Positions 50,116 through 59,286 of a stretch of DNA of 64,000 nucleotides are shown here, piece by piece (position 1 is the first letter of the stretch; the number at the start of each line of letters is the position of its first letter). The notes beneath the pieces were generated by a model. It ran no database searches. It worked only from the letters and a program-made list of their open reading frames with translations, and was not told the DNA's origin. The stretch lies in the NCBI RefSeq assembly GCF_016714285.1, contig NZ_JADJNN010000021.1, positions 62,001-126,000 of the forward strand. Direction: 5' to 3'. A program made the translations under genes and the position numbers. This DNA comes from Nannocystis sp. Its GTDB lineage: Bacteria; Myxococcota_A; Polyangia; Nannocystales; Nannocystaceae.

Positions 50116-50619
50116 ATGGAGTTGCCGCTGCTCGCCTGCGTGGATGTGGACTACCGCGGGGAGGCTGCGGTGGCGGCGGCGATCCTGTTCCTCGACTGGA
50201 GTACCGCGGATCCGCTGGCCGAGCACGTGGTAGCGGTCGAGCACGTGGCGCCGTACCGGCCGGGGGCGTTCTACGAGCGCGAGCTGCCGTGCATCCTGGC
50301 CGTGCTGGCGCGCAGTCGCTGGCCGATCGCCACGGTGGTGGTCGACGGGCACGTGTGGCTCGGCGAGGGGGTGCCGGGGCTCGGGGCGCACTTGCACGCG
50401 GCGCTCGGCGGGCAGACGCCGGTGGTCGGGGTGGCCAAGAGCCCGTACCACGGGGCGCCGGCGGTGACCTTGCTGCGCGGCGACAGCACGCGGCCGCTGT
50501 ATGTGACGGCGGTCGGGGTGGAGCTGGCGATCGCGGCGGACAACATCCGCAGGATGCATGGGCCGCACCGGCTACCGACGTTGCTGAAGCGGGTCGACCG
50601 GCTGTGCCGCGACGGGTGA
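50116..50619 (+). CDS. nfi: endonuclease V-like protein (short form)
   Basis: The 167-residue protein shows endonuclease V motifs: ACVDVDYRGEAAVAAAI (first metal Asp), HVAPYRPGAFYERELP (Glu; the family's PYxPGxLxFRE), VVVDGHVWLGEGVPGLGAHL (second Asp and DG-x-G loop) and VVGVAKSPYHG. The family cleaves DNA near deoxyinosine or RNA at inosine. It is about 50 residues shorter than E. coli Nfi, lacking the N-terminal helix; such short versions occur in several phyla, and substrate preference may differ. Confidence 0.82.
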   Translation: MELPLLACVDVDYRGEAAVAAAILFLDWSTADPLAEHVVAVEHVAPYRPGAFYERELPCILAVLARSRWPIATVVVDGHVWLGEGVPGLGAHLHAALGGQTPVVGVAKSPYHGAPAVTLLRGDSTRPLYVTAVGVELAIAADNIRRMHGPHRLPTLLKRVDRLCRDG

Positions 50620-50654
50620 CGGCGCCGGGCGTCGGCCGGGGATCGACAGGGTCG

Positions 50655-50679
50655 CCGGGCCCTGGTAATCAGGGCCCGG
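50655..50679. terminator. perfect 10-bp hairpin after the endonuclease V gene
   Basis: CCGGGCCCTG (50655-50664) and CAGGGCCCGG (50670-50679) with loop GTAAT, 36 bp after the stop, followed by GCTTAT. Terminator-like stem without a proper T-run; it also lies 24 bp before the next start and could act as an operator. Confidence 0.55.
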
Positions 50680-50702
50680 GCTTATCGACCATGGAGCGCG
50701 AC

Positions 50703-51080
50703 ATGCACCGAGGATCGTGTCTTTGCGGGGCCGTGACCTTCGAGGTCGCCGGCTCGCTGCCGCCGCCCGACGCCTGCCATTGCACGCAGTGCCGCAAGCA
50801 CTCGGGGCATATCTTCGTCTCCAGCGACGTGCCCCGGGCCGCCCTGACGATCCACGGCGCCGATCATGTGACCTGGTTTCGCTCGTCCGAGAAGGTGCGC
50901 CGCGGTTTTTGTGCGACCTGCGGGTCGTCGCTGTTCTGGGATCCGATCTTCAGGGACTGGATCGGGGTGGCGATGGGCGCGCTGGAGTCGCCCACGGGCA
51001 CCAGGCTGGGGATCCACGTCCACGTGGCGGACAAGGGCGATTACTACGACATTAGCGACGGATTGCCGCAGAAGCCGTAG
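50703..51080 (+). CDS. GFA/CENP-V-domain protein
   Basis: The 125-residue protein has the GFA fold's zinc ligands: SCLCGAVTFEV, ACHCTQCRKHSG and RGFCATCGSSLFW (C-x-C, C-x2-C, C-x2-C). Family members include glutathione-dependent formaldehyde-activating enzymes, but most are of unknown substrate. ATG 50703 has GGAG at 50693-50696 six bases upstream; the in-frame ATG 50691 is also possible. It is convergent with the NtrC-type regulator, 8 bp away. Confidence 0.85.
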   Translation: MHRGSCLCGAVTFEVAGSLPPPDACHCTQCRKHSGHIFVSSDVPRAALTIHGADHVTWFRSSEKVRRGFCATCGSSLFWDPIFRDWIGVAMGALESPTGTRLGIHVHVADKGDYYDISDGLPQKP

Positions 51081-51088
51081 CGACCGCT

Positions 51089-52449
<1,361 letters not shown>

Positions 52450-52450
<1 letters not shown>

Positions 52451-54180
52451 CAGGCGGTCTCCGTGGGTTTGGCGGGGGCGTGCGAGGGGCCGTCGATGGG
52501 GAGCAGCATGCGGAAGATGGTGCAGCCGGGTCGGCTCTCGAGGTCGAGGCTGCCGCCGTGGTCGGTGATGATGCGGTGGGAGATCGAGAGGCCGAGGCCG
52601 GTGCCCTGGGCCTTGGTGGAGAAGAAGGCGTCGAAGATCGGGCTGTCGGGCGGGACGCCGGGGCCGTCGTCCTCGACCTCGATCGTGACGGTGCGCGGCT
52701 GCCTGCGCGCGCGCAGGGTGACGGTGCCACTCGCGTTGGCGCCGGCGACGGCCTCGATCGCGTTCTGGCCGAGGTTCAGGAGGACCTGCTCGAGCTTGGC
52801 GGCGTCGGCGTTGAGCCCCAGCGGGGCGATCGGGAGGTCGAGGGCGACGGTGACGTTGTGGGTCGCGGCCTGGGGGGCGATGAAGTGGGCGACGCGCTCG
52901 AGCAGCGGGCGCAGCTCGAACGGTCGCAGGGACAGCGGGCGGGGGCGGGCGAAGGCGAGGAACTCGGTGACGAGGGCGCCGAGGCGGGTGATCTCGTCGC
53001 CGACGACGGCGACGGCGTTCTGCAGCTCGGGGTCGGCGCGCTGGCGCTTGAGGGCGCGCGAGAGGTAGGTGAGGTGGAGCTGGGCGCCGTTCAGGGGGTT
53101 GCGGATCTCGTGGGCGAGGCCGGCGGCGAGGGTGCCGATCGCGGCGAGCTTCTCTTGCTGGCTGGTGCGGGCCTGGGCGGCGCGCTCGTCTGTGATGTCG
53201 CTGCCGACGGCGAACACGCAGACCTCGTCGGCGTCGGCGGGGGCGTGGGTGAATTGCCAGGCGAGCAGGCGGGTGTGGCTGGCGCGGGTGACGATCGTGG
53301 TCTCGAGCGGGCGGGTCGCGCCGGGCTCGGCCGCGCTGTGCATGAGGTCGGCGAGGAGGTTGCGCAGGGCCGGGGCGCCCGGGTCGTCGAGGCGGAGGCA
53401 GGCGACGAGATCGCGGCCGAGGACCTCGTCGCGGGCGAAGCCGGTGACGCGCTCGGCCTCGCGGTTCCACAGGCGGACCCCGCCGGCGGCGTCGAGGCCG
53501 ACGATGATCACGTGGGCGAGCTCGACGGCGTTGACGTAGCGGTGTTCGGCGCGGGCCAGAGAGGCGCCGAGGGTCTCGCGCTCGAGGCGCTCGGCGTGCT
53601 GGAGGCGGGCGACGAAGTCGTCGTGGTAGGTCTCGAGCATGATCGCCAGATCGAGGTCGAGGAGGCGGGACAGGGCGTCGGCGGCGGCGCTCGGGTGGAT
53701 GGAGTCGTCCTGGTCATTGCGCGGGTGGGCCTCGAGCACCCGGAGCAGCGCGCTGCGGATCTGGGCCATGGCGGTGAACATGTAGCGCTGGGGCAGCCCG
53801 ACCTTGACGTGGACGCGGCCGATCTGGGCGGTGCTGACGTAGTAGGCCTCGTCGTAGGTGCCGGTGAAGAGGCGGTGCATCCACTGGACCAGCGAGCGCT
53901 GCAGGCGGGCGATCTGGGCCTCGCCGGTGAACACGGCGTGGGCCTCCTCGTGGTGGCGCACGCGCTCATAGAACTCGCCGGCGATGCGCGTGAAGTGGGG
54001 CGCGACCACATCGGCGAACGATCGCAGGGCGTGGGCGTCGGCGGGGGAGAAGCCGACGTAGCGCTTGAGCTCGTCGAAGCGGGTCTCGGTTCGGGGGCTC
54101 GGGTTGGCGCGCGACAGAGGTCTCTGGCTACCACATTGCGATCGCGGGCGACAACCGGGCCCTCGCGGCGGGCGTTTCAC
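52450..54180 (-). CDS. globin-coupled PAS sensor histidine kinase
   Basis: The 576-residue soluble kinase has an N-terminal globin-coupled-sensor domain at about 34-190 (FDELKRYVGFSPADAHALRS; MHRLFTGTYDEAYY; IGRVHVKVGLP, where His124 is the proximal haem ligand of this family), a PAS domain at about 215-335 (IIVGLDAAGGVRLWNREAER), a HisKA domain (LAAIGTLAAGLAHEIRNPLNG, phospho-His357), and an NtrB-like HATPase with N box NLGQNAIEAV and G boxes DDGPGVPP and GTGLGLSIS. It should bind O2, NO or CO through haem and control the adjacent NtrC-type regulator. The GTG start overlaps the channel gene's stop as GTGA. No TM helix. Confidence 0.92.
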
Positions 54181-55217
54181 GGGTCTTGCAGGGTCGCGAG
54201 GTCGCGGGCGAGGATCTGGTTGATCGGCTCGCGGAGCGGGCTGCCGGTCGGGAGGGCGAGGGCGTAGTCCTGGCGCTGGAAGCTGCGGGGGAGCAGCTCG
54301 AGGGTGTCCTTGTGGGCGAGCGCGATGGCGTCGACCAGCAACGGGCGGTCGAAGACGATCGCGTCGAGCTCGCCGGACTCGATCGCGGCGAGGCCGAGGG
54401 TGAGGTCGCTGAAGCCGCGGTAGTCGAGCTTCATGTCGCGCAGGTAGGTCTCGCTGGTCGTGCGGAGGACCGTGCCGACGCGCAGCTTGCCGAGGTCCTC
54501 GGGGCCGCGGACGCGGGCCTCGAGCTGGCCGAGGGTGAGCTGGGATGTGATCGCCGCGGTGGCGCTGGTGAGGATGATGAGCGAGGCGAGCATCCACAGC
54601 ATGGCGAGCAGGCGCCCGGGGACGGTGATCGGGACCTTGTCGCCGTAGCCGACGGTGGCCATGGTCACGACGGCCCACCACAGGCCGGCGAGCACGCCGG
54701 GGCCGGGCGGGCCGGGGAACTGCGGGTTTTTACCGCGTTCGATCAGCCACATGAGCGCGCCGATCAGCAGCTGCAGGGCGGCGAAGGTGAGGAGCAGGCG
54801 CAGGAAGGAGAAGGTGAAGACGGAGATGAAGCCGTCGAACCAGGTCTCGGGCGGGCGATGGGCGACGGCGATGGCGAGGCCGGTGGTGTAGAAGGGGTGG
54901 GTGAAGTCGAAGCGCTGCTCGCGTTCGGCGGTGACGGTGATCGCGGCGACGGCGGCGTCGAGCGAGCCGTCCTCGAGGCCGCGCAGGAGGCTGGTGATGT
55001 CGCGGGGCTCGAGCTTGTAGTCGAGGTCGAGCTCGTCGGCGAGGTTGCGCCACAGGTCGATCGCCTGGCCGGACCAGCGCTCGGGGCCCTCCTGGACGAC
55101 GAAGGGCGGGGTGTGGGTGACGCCGACGACCAGGCGCTGCGGGACCTCGCCAGGCGCGCCAGATGCCGGGGTCGTGGCGGCGGCGACGGCGAGGACCAGG
55201 GCGGCGAGGCTGATCAT
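54177..55217 (-). CDS. GluR0-like ligand-gated potassium channel
   Basis: The 346-residue protein has a signal peptide (MISLAALVLAVAAATTPASG) and an SBP3-type amino-acid-binding domain in two halves (S1: VGVTHTPPFVVQEG, DAAVAAITVTAERE, FDFTHPFYTTG; S2: KLRVGTVLRTTSETYL, LDAIVFDRPLL) interrupted by a channel pore: one helix (FLRLLLTFAALQLLIGALMWL), the pore loop WWAVVTMATVGYGDKVP with the K+ selectivity filter TVGYGD at residues 188-193, and a second helix (LAMLWMLASLIILTSATAAI). This is the architecture of cyanobacterial GluR0. It would admit K+ on binding an external amino acid. It is coupled to the downstream kinase by a 4-nt overlap. Confidence 0.9.
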   Translation of the reverse strand: MISLAALVLAVAAATTPASGAPGEVPQRLVVGVTHTPPFVVQEGPERWSGQAIDLWRNLADELDLDYKLEPRDITSLLRGLEDGSLDAAVAAITVTAEREQRFDFTHPFYTTGLAIAVAHRPPETWFDGFISVFTFSFLRLLLTFAALQLLIGALMWLIERGKNPQFPGPPGPGVLAGLWWAVVTMATVGYGDKVPITVPGRLLAMLWMLASLIILTSATAAITSQLTLGQLEARVRGPEDLGKLRVGTVLRTTSETYLRDMKLDYRGFSDLTLGLAAIESGELDAIVFDRPLLVDAIALAHKDTLELLPRSFQRQDYALALPTGSPLREPINQILARDLATLQDP

Positions 55218-55282
55218 GGGGGCATGCTGGCCCGCGGCGCGCCCGGAGCACAAGGGGCGGACCGCGGGCGAGCGCGTCGGGT

Positions 55283-55690
55283 TCAGCTGGCGCGGAGCAT
55301 GTCGGCGAAGGCCTGGCAGGCGTCGACGGTCGTGAACACGCCGACGACCTTGTGGTTGTCGACGACGATCGCGGAGCCGTACTTGTGGCGGGCCATCTCC
55401 TGGACGACCTCGTCGAGGGGGGCGTCGGGGGCGACGACGTAGACCTCCTGGGTCATGGCCTCGTCGACGCGGACATTGGCGGGGTCGACGTCGTGGAGGG
55501 TCTCGACCATGTGCAGGTCGCCCTCGGAGATGATGCCGACGAGCTTCTGGGCGGACAGGACGGGGAGGTGGCGGATCCGCTCCTTGCGCATGACGGCGTG
55601 GGCGTGGGCCATGGTCTGGTCGGCGCCGATCGTGTGCGGGGAGGTAGACATGTACTTGCGGATGGGAGGGATGATGCGGTGTTTGGACAT
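55283..55690 (-). CDS. CBS-pair protein
   Basis: The 135-residue protein consists of two CBS motifs (IRKYMSTSPHTIGADQTMAHA ... IRHLPVLSAQKLVGIISEGDL and MTQEVYVVAPDAPLDEVV ... YGSAIVVDNHKVVGVFTTVDA). CBS pairs bind adenine nucleotides and report energy or redox state. It is more divergent than the three CBS paralogues upstream and closes a four-gene operon, 26 bp after the universal stress protein. Confidence 0.9.
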   Translation of the reverse strand: MSKHRIIPPIRKYMSTSPHTIGADQTMAHAHAVMRKERIRHLPVLSAQKLVGIISEGDLHMVETLHDVDPANVRVDEAMTQEVYVVAPDAPLDEVVQEMARHKYGSAIVVDNHKVVGVFTTVDACQAFADMLRAS

Positions 55691-55716
55691 GGTGTGGCTC
55701 GTGGGGTTGTGAGGGA

Positions 55717-56562
55717 TCAGGTCGGGGGGATGACGGCGACCGGGCAGACGGCGATGCCGGCGAGGGCCGAGGCGCTGCTGCCGAGGAACAGGCGGCCGAC
55801 GCTGCCGAGGCGGCGCGAGCCGACGACGATGAGGGCGGCCTGGCTGGCGATGGCGAGGGCCTGCAGCTCCTCGACGATGCTGCCGTAGGCGAGGTGGCGG
55901 CGGCAGGCGAGGAGCTCGTGGCGGGCCGCCCACTGCTCGAAGCTGCGAGCCACCTCGTCGCGGTAGGCGTCGCGCGCGGCCTGCCAGTGGGGGTCGAGGT
56001 CGTCGATGAGGTCGCTGGCGCGGGTGTCCCCGACGTGCACGAGCACGAGCTCGCGCTGGTGCTTCGCGGCCAGGTCGCGGGCGAAGGCGAGGGCGGCGTT
56101 GGTGGGGGCGTCGAGGTCGGTGGCGAGCAAGATCGGGCCGGGGCCGACGGCCGGGAGGTCGCGGGGGACGACGACGACGGGGCCGGGGAGGCGGCGCAGG
56201 AGGTGGCGGGCGACGTGGCCGAGGCGCAGCGCGACGTCCTCGCCGACGCTGGCGGCGCGACCGATGATGAGGCCGGCGGCGCCCTCGGCCGCGTGGGCCA
56301 GGCCCTCCTCGGCGGAGGCGGCTTCGAGGATCGAGGTGGTGGCGGGCGCGGCGACGTGGAGCTCGCGGGACAGGCGCTGGACGTTGTCGCGGACCGCGGT
56401 GATTGCGTCGTTGCGGATGTAGGGGCGGCTCCACTGCTCGAGCACGTGGATGGCCACGGTGTGGTCGGGGCCGGCGAGCCAGTGGGCGAAGCGGACGGCG
56501 CCGCGGCTGCGCTCGCCGAGGTCGAGTCCGAGGATCCAGGTGTTGGTGTCGGTGGCGGTCAT
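55717..56562 (-). CDS. universal stress protein, two tandem Usp domains
   Basis: The 281-residue protein has two Usp domains (about 8-135 and 143-281). The second keeps the ATP-binding signature GSRRLGSVGRLFLGSSASAL (G-x2-G-x9-G-S-type) followed by CPVAVIPP; the first has a degenerate form (GRAASVGEDVALRLG). Tandem Usps in other bacteria bind ATP and act in dormancy and hypoxia. Its ATG overlaps the stop of the receiver protein by ATGA. Lies in the CBS operon. Confidence 0.92.
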   Translation of the reverse strand: MTATDTNTWILGLDLGERSRGAVRFAHWLAGPDHTVAIHVLEQWSRPYIRNDAITAVRDNVQRLSRELHVAAPATTSILEAASAEEGLAHAAEGAAGLIIGRAASVGEDVALRLGHVARHLLRRLPGPVVVVPRDLPAVGPGPILLATDLDAPTNAALAFARDLAAKHQRELVLVHVGDTRASDLIDDLDPHWQAARDAYRDEVARSFEQWAARHELLACRRHLAYGSIVEELQALAIASQAALIVVGSRRLGSVGRLFLGSSASALAGIAVCPVAVIPPT

Positions 56563-56972
56563 GGTGAGTGTCGCTCTGCGAGGGCGCGCACGAGCGCGGG
56601 GTAGTCGAGGGGTTTGATGAAGATCCGCAGGCGGGCCTGGGGTTCGGCGCCGAGGGGCCGGGCGAGCTGCGGGTGGGCCGTGATCACGATAATCGTGAGC
56701 TCGGGGTGTTGGGTGTGGATCTTGCGGACGGTCTCGATGTCGCGGCTGCGGGCCGGCGTGAGGTCGATGAGCAGGGCCTCGGGGACGGGCGGCTGGGCGG
56801 CGCGGGCGAGCGCCGCGGCGCCGCTCGTGCAGGTCTCGACGTAATAGCCGTCGGCGCGCAGGAGGGTGGCCAGGAGCCGGGAGGTGCGAGTGTCGGTGTC
56901 GAGCAGGAGCAGGGTCGGGGCCGTGAACTGCTCGAGATCCATCGCGCCGCTGCTGTCGAGGCTGCTGTCCAT
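56559..56972 (-). CDS. single-domain receiver protein
   Basis: The 137-residue protein is a stand-alone CheY-like receiver: acidic pocket LLLLDTDTRTS, phospho-acceptor Asp in ALLIDLTPAR, Thr in IIVITAHPQ, Lys in RIFIKPLDYP. There is no output domain, so it may relay or drain phosphate within the neighbouring globin-kinase circuit. The acidic pocket reads D-T-D instead of D-D/E-D, so Mg2+ binding may be weaker. It sits 9 bp after a CBS gene and overlaps usp by 4 nt. Confidence 0.85.
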   Translation of the reverse strand: MDSSLDSSGAMDLEQFTAPTLLLLDTDTRTSRLLATLLRADGYYVETCTSGAAALARAAQPPVPEALLIDLTPARSRDIETVRKIHTQHPELTIIVITAHPQLARPLGAEPQARLRIFIKPLDYPALVRALAERHSP

Positions 56973-56981
56973 GGCGGCGAG

Positions 56982-57452
56982 TCAGCCCGCTTCGGGCGTG
57001 GGCGGGACGCTGCGGGTGGTCCACTCGTGGGCGGGGTCGGCGGCCTGGACGGCGTCGCGGCGGAGCACGGCGGCGAGGGCCTGGAGGGCGTCGATGACGG
57101 TGAAGATGCCGATGAGCTGGCCGGCCTCCATGACGAGGGCGGCGCCGAACTTGTGGTCGCTGAGGACCAGGACGACCTGCTCGAGCGGGGCGTCGGGGGT
57201 GACGACGTAGGGGTTCGGGGTGCAGGCCTGCTCGGCGGTGTACTTCTCGGGGTCGACGCCGCGGACCGCGGCGAGGTGGGCGATGTCGCGGTCGCTGAGG
57301 ATGCCGACGAGGTGGCCCTCGACGTAGACGGGGAGGTGTCTGGCGTGGACCTGGAACATGCGTGCGGCGGCGTCGGCGACCGAGAGGGCGCCGTCGATGG
57401 TCGCGGGGTTTTGGGTCATGAAGTCGCGGACAGTGGGCGTGGCGCTCGGCAT
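56982..57452 (-). CDS. CBS-pair protein (paralogue 1)
   Basis: The 156-residue protein has CBS1 (TVRDFMTQNPATIDGALSVADA ... HARHLPVYVEGHLVGILSDRD, split here) and CBS2 (PYVVTPDAPLEQVV ... FGAALVMEAGQLIGIFTVIDAL), then a short tail. It is first in the operon CBS-receiver-usp-CBS, and a sigma-54 promoter ends 12 bp before its ATG. It is closely similar to the two CBS genes immediately upstream, so the three arose by tandem duplication. In sequence style they resemble hypoxia-induced CBS proteins such as mycobacterial Hrp1. Confidence 0.92.
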   Translation of the reverse strand: MPSATPTVRDFMTQNPATIDGALSVADAAARMFQVHARHLPVYVEGHLVGILSDRDIAHLAAVRGVDPEKYTAEQACTPNPYVVTPDAPLEQVVLVLSDHKFGAALVMEAGQLIGIFTVIDALQALAAVLRRDAVQAADPAHEWTTRSVPPTPEAG

Positions 57453-57462
57453 GCTCGTGCCT

Positions 57463-57479
57463 GAGCAAGCGGTGTGCCA
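57463..57479 (-). promoter_or_regulatory. sigma-54 promoter TGGCAC-ACCGC-TTGCTC
   Basis: On the minus strand TGGCAC (-24, 57474-57479) and TTGC (-12, 57465-57468) are separated by 5 nt, giving the exact GG-N10-GC geometry of sigma-54 promoters. Initiation about 12 nt after the -12 element would fall at the ATG of the CBS gene (57452). The remaining gap up to 57723 (about 245 bp) has no gene; activator sites may lie there. Confidence 0.8.
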
Positions 57480-57723
57480 GCGGTCGTGACTGGGGAAGAT
57501 GGGGCGGGGGCGCGAGGTCTGGCGTGGGAACTTGCGTGGCGACGCAACACTTGCACACGCGGATCAGGCGGGGCCGTAGGGCATCCAGCCCGAACACGAG
57601 GCCGCCGCGGCCGTGGTTCCCCACGTCGACGTGGAGGACCAGGAGCGCGGCGGACCAGGACGGCCAGCACGATGTGGTGGGCGCGGCGGCTTGGTAGCCG
57701 AGCCGCGCCCGGGCCGGGGCGGC

Positions 57724-58356
57724 TCAGGGTTTGTCGCGGCCGGTCACGGTGGTGGCGGCGCGGCGCAGCTCGGCGCGGTGGCCCGCGTCGCTGCGGACAT
57801 CGATGCTGCCGCCGACGGAGTCGAGGCCGACGCGCACGCCGGGGGCGGCCTGGCTGACGCCGTCGTGGCGGGACTGGCTGTGCATCATGGCGTCGTGTCG
57901 GGGATCGTGGCCGTGATCGTGGTGGGGCTCGGCGGTGGCGGGCGCGTCGGGGCCGAGGCTGGCGGTGACGGGGCGGAGCTGGGCGACCAGGGCGCGGAGG
58001 GCGTCGATGACGGTGAAGATGCCGAGGAGCTGGCCATCTTGCATGACCAGAGCGGCGCCGAACTTCTGGTCGGCGAGGACCTGGGCGACCTCGGCGAGCG
58101 GGGTGTTGGGGCCGACGACGTAGGGGTTTGGCGAGCAGACCTGCTCGACGGTCGGGTTCTTGCCGGCGTAGGTGTCGACGCGGGCGAGGTCGCGGTCGCT
58201 GAGGATGCCGACGAGGTGGCCGCCGACGTAGACCGGGAGGTGGCGGGCGTGGGTGTAGAACAGGCGCTCACGGGCGTCGGCGACGGAGAGGCCGCCGTCG
58301 ATGGTCACGGGGTCGGGGGTCATGAACTGGCGGACGATGGGCGTGGAGCTGAGCAT
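57724..58356 (-). CDS. CBS-pair protein with C-terminal extension (paralogue 2)
   Basis: The 210-residue protein has CBS1 (IVRQFMTPDPVTIDGGLSVA; HARHLPVYVGGHLVGILSDR) and CBS2 (PYVVGPNTPLAEVAQVLADQ; FGAALVMQDGQLLGIFTVID), then a 75-residue tail with a His/Asp-rich stretch (EPHHDHGHDPRHDAMMHSQS) and a Gly/Val segment (VRVGLDSVGGSIDVRSDAGH) shared with paralogue 3. The His-rich part could bind metal, as zinc is bound in the CBS protein Hrp1. It is preceded by its own sigma-54 promoter. Confidence 0.92.
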   Translation of the reverse strand: MLSSTPIVRQFMTPDPVTIDGGLSVADARERLFYTHARHLPVYVGGHLVGILSDRDLARVDTYAGKNPTVEQVCSPNPYVVGPNTPLAEVAQVLADQKFGAALVMQDGQLLGIFTVIDALRALVAQLRPVTASLGPDAPATAEPHHDHGHDPRHDAMMHSQSRHDGVSQAAPGVRVGLDSVGGSIDVRSDAGHRAELRRAATTVTGRDKP

Positions 58357-58368
58357 GATGCCCGGCCA

Positions 58369-58385
58369 TCGCAAGCCTTGTGCCA
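58369..58385 (-). promoter_or_regulatory. sigma-54 promoter TGGCAC-AAGGC-TTGCGA
   Basis: TGGCAC (58380-58385) and TTGC (58371-58374) on the minus strand with 5 nt between. Initiation would fall about 3 nt before ATG 58356. The elements are conserved with the 57463-57479 promoter while the spacer bases differ. Confidence 0.8.
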
Positions 58386-58477
58386 GCGGCGCGGGCGGCG
58401 GCGGCGGGCACTTGCGGTCGCGGCGGGCGCAGGTGTTTGCGCTTCGACGCAGAGATTGCATGTACGCGCTGCGGGGC

Positions 58478-59128
58478 TCAGGTCTTGTCGCTGTTGTCGC
58501 GGCCGGTGACGGTTCGCCCGGCGCGGCGGATCTCCGAGCGGCGGCCGGCGTCGCTGCGGAGGTCGACGCTGCCGCCGACGGTGTCGAGGCCGACGCGGAC
58601 GCCGGCCGCGGCGTGGGCGAGGTCGTCGTGCAGGGCCTGGCTGTGCAGGAGGGCGGTCTCACGCGGGTCACGGCCGTGGTCGTGGGCGGGGTCGGTCGCG
58701 GCGTGGGGGTCGGCGCCGAGGCTGGCGGTGACGGGGCGGAGCAGGGTGACGAGCGCGTGGAGGGCGTCGATGACGGTGAAGATGCCGAGGAGGTGGCCCT
58801 CCTGCATGACCAGGGCGGCGCCGAATTTTTGGTCGGCGAGGACCTGGGCGACCTCGGCGAGCGGGGTGTCGGGGCCGACGACGTAGGGGCTCGGTGTGCA
58901 GGCCTGTTCGGCGGTGGCGTGCTTGTCCTCGAAGCCGTCGACGGCGGCGACGCGGGCGAGGTCGCGGTCGCTGAGGATGCCGACGAGGTGGCCGCCGACG
59001 TACACGGGGAGGTGGCGGGCGTGGGTCTGGAACAGGCGCTGGCGGGCGTCGGCGACGGACAGGCCGCCGTCGATGGTGACGGGGTCGAGGGTCATGAACT
59101 GGCGGACGGTCGGTGCGTGGGTCGACAT
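58478..59128 (-). CDS. CBS-pair protein with C-terminal extension (paralogue 3)
   Basis: The 216-residue protein is closely similar to paralogue 2 along its whole length: CBS1 (TVRQFMTLDPVTIDGGLSVA; VYVGGHLVGILSDRDLARV), CBS2 (PYVVGPDTPLAEVAQVLADQ; LVMQEGHLLGIFTVIDALH) and the tail (DPAHDHGRDPRETALLHSQA; VRVGLDTVGGSVDLRSDAGR). The upstream DNA keeps GGCTTGCGA, resembling the -12 element of paralogue 2, but lacks the -24 TGGCAC, so its sigma-54 control appears lost or it is expressed otherwise. Confidence 0.92.
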   Translation of the reverse strand: MSTHAPTVRQFMTLDPVTIDGGLSVADARQRLFQTHARHLPVYVGGHLVGILSDRDLARVAAVDGFEDKHATAEQACTPSPYVVGPDTPLAEVAQVLADQKFGAALVMQEGHLLGIFTVIDALHALVTLLRPVTASLGADPHAATDPAHDHGRDPRETALLHSQALHDDLAHAAAGVRVGLDTVGGSVDLRSDAGRRSEIRRAGRTVTGRDNSDKT

Positions 59129-59264
59129 GGCCGGACCATGGACCGCGTCGCTGAGGTCGCAAGCCGGGCGGCGCCGGTGCGAGGGGGTGGGGCCTGGGTG
59201 GTGATGGCGGGGCTTGGTCGCGGGCCTGCGGGGGCGCCGCGAGCGGCGCGCGGAGGCTTCGTAG

Positions 59265-59270
59265 TACCCT
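59265..59270 (+). promoter_or_regulatory. -10-like TACCCT before the 59287 lipoprotein
   Basis: It lies 16 nt before ATG 59287, leaving a short leader that holds the Shine-Dalgarno GGAGGTG (59278-59284). Confidence 0.4.
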
Positions 59271-59286
59271 GGCGATGGAGGTGTTC

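Noticed and set aside
59129..59175. Possible sigma-54 promoter before CBS paralogue 3
   Set aside because: GGCTTGCGA resembles the -12 element, but there is no GG at the -24 position.
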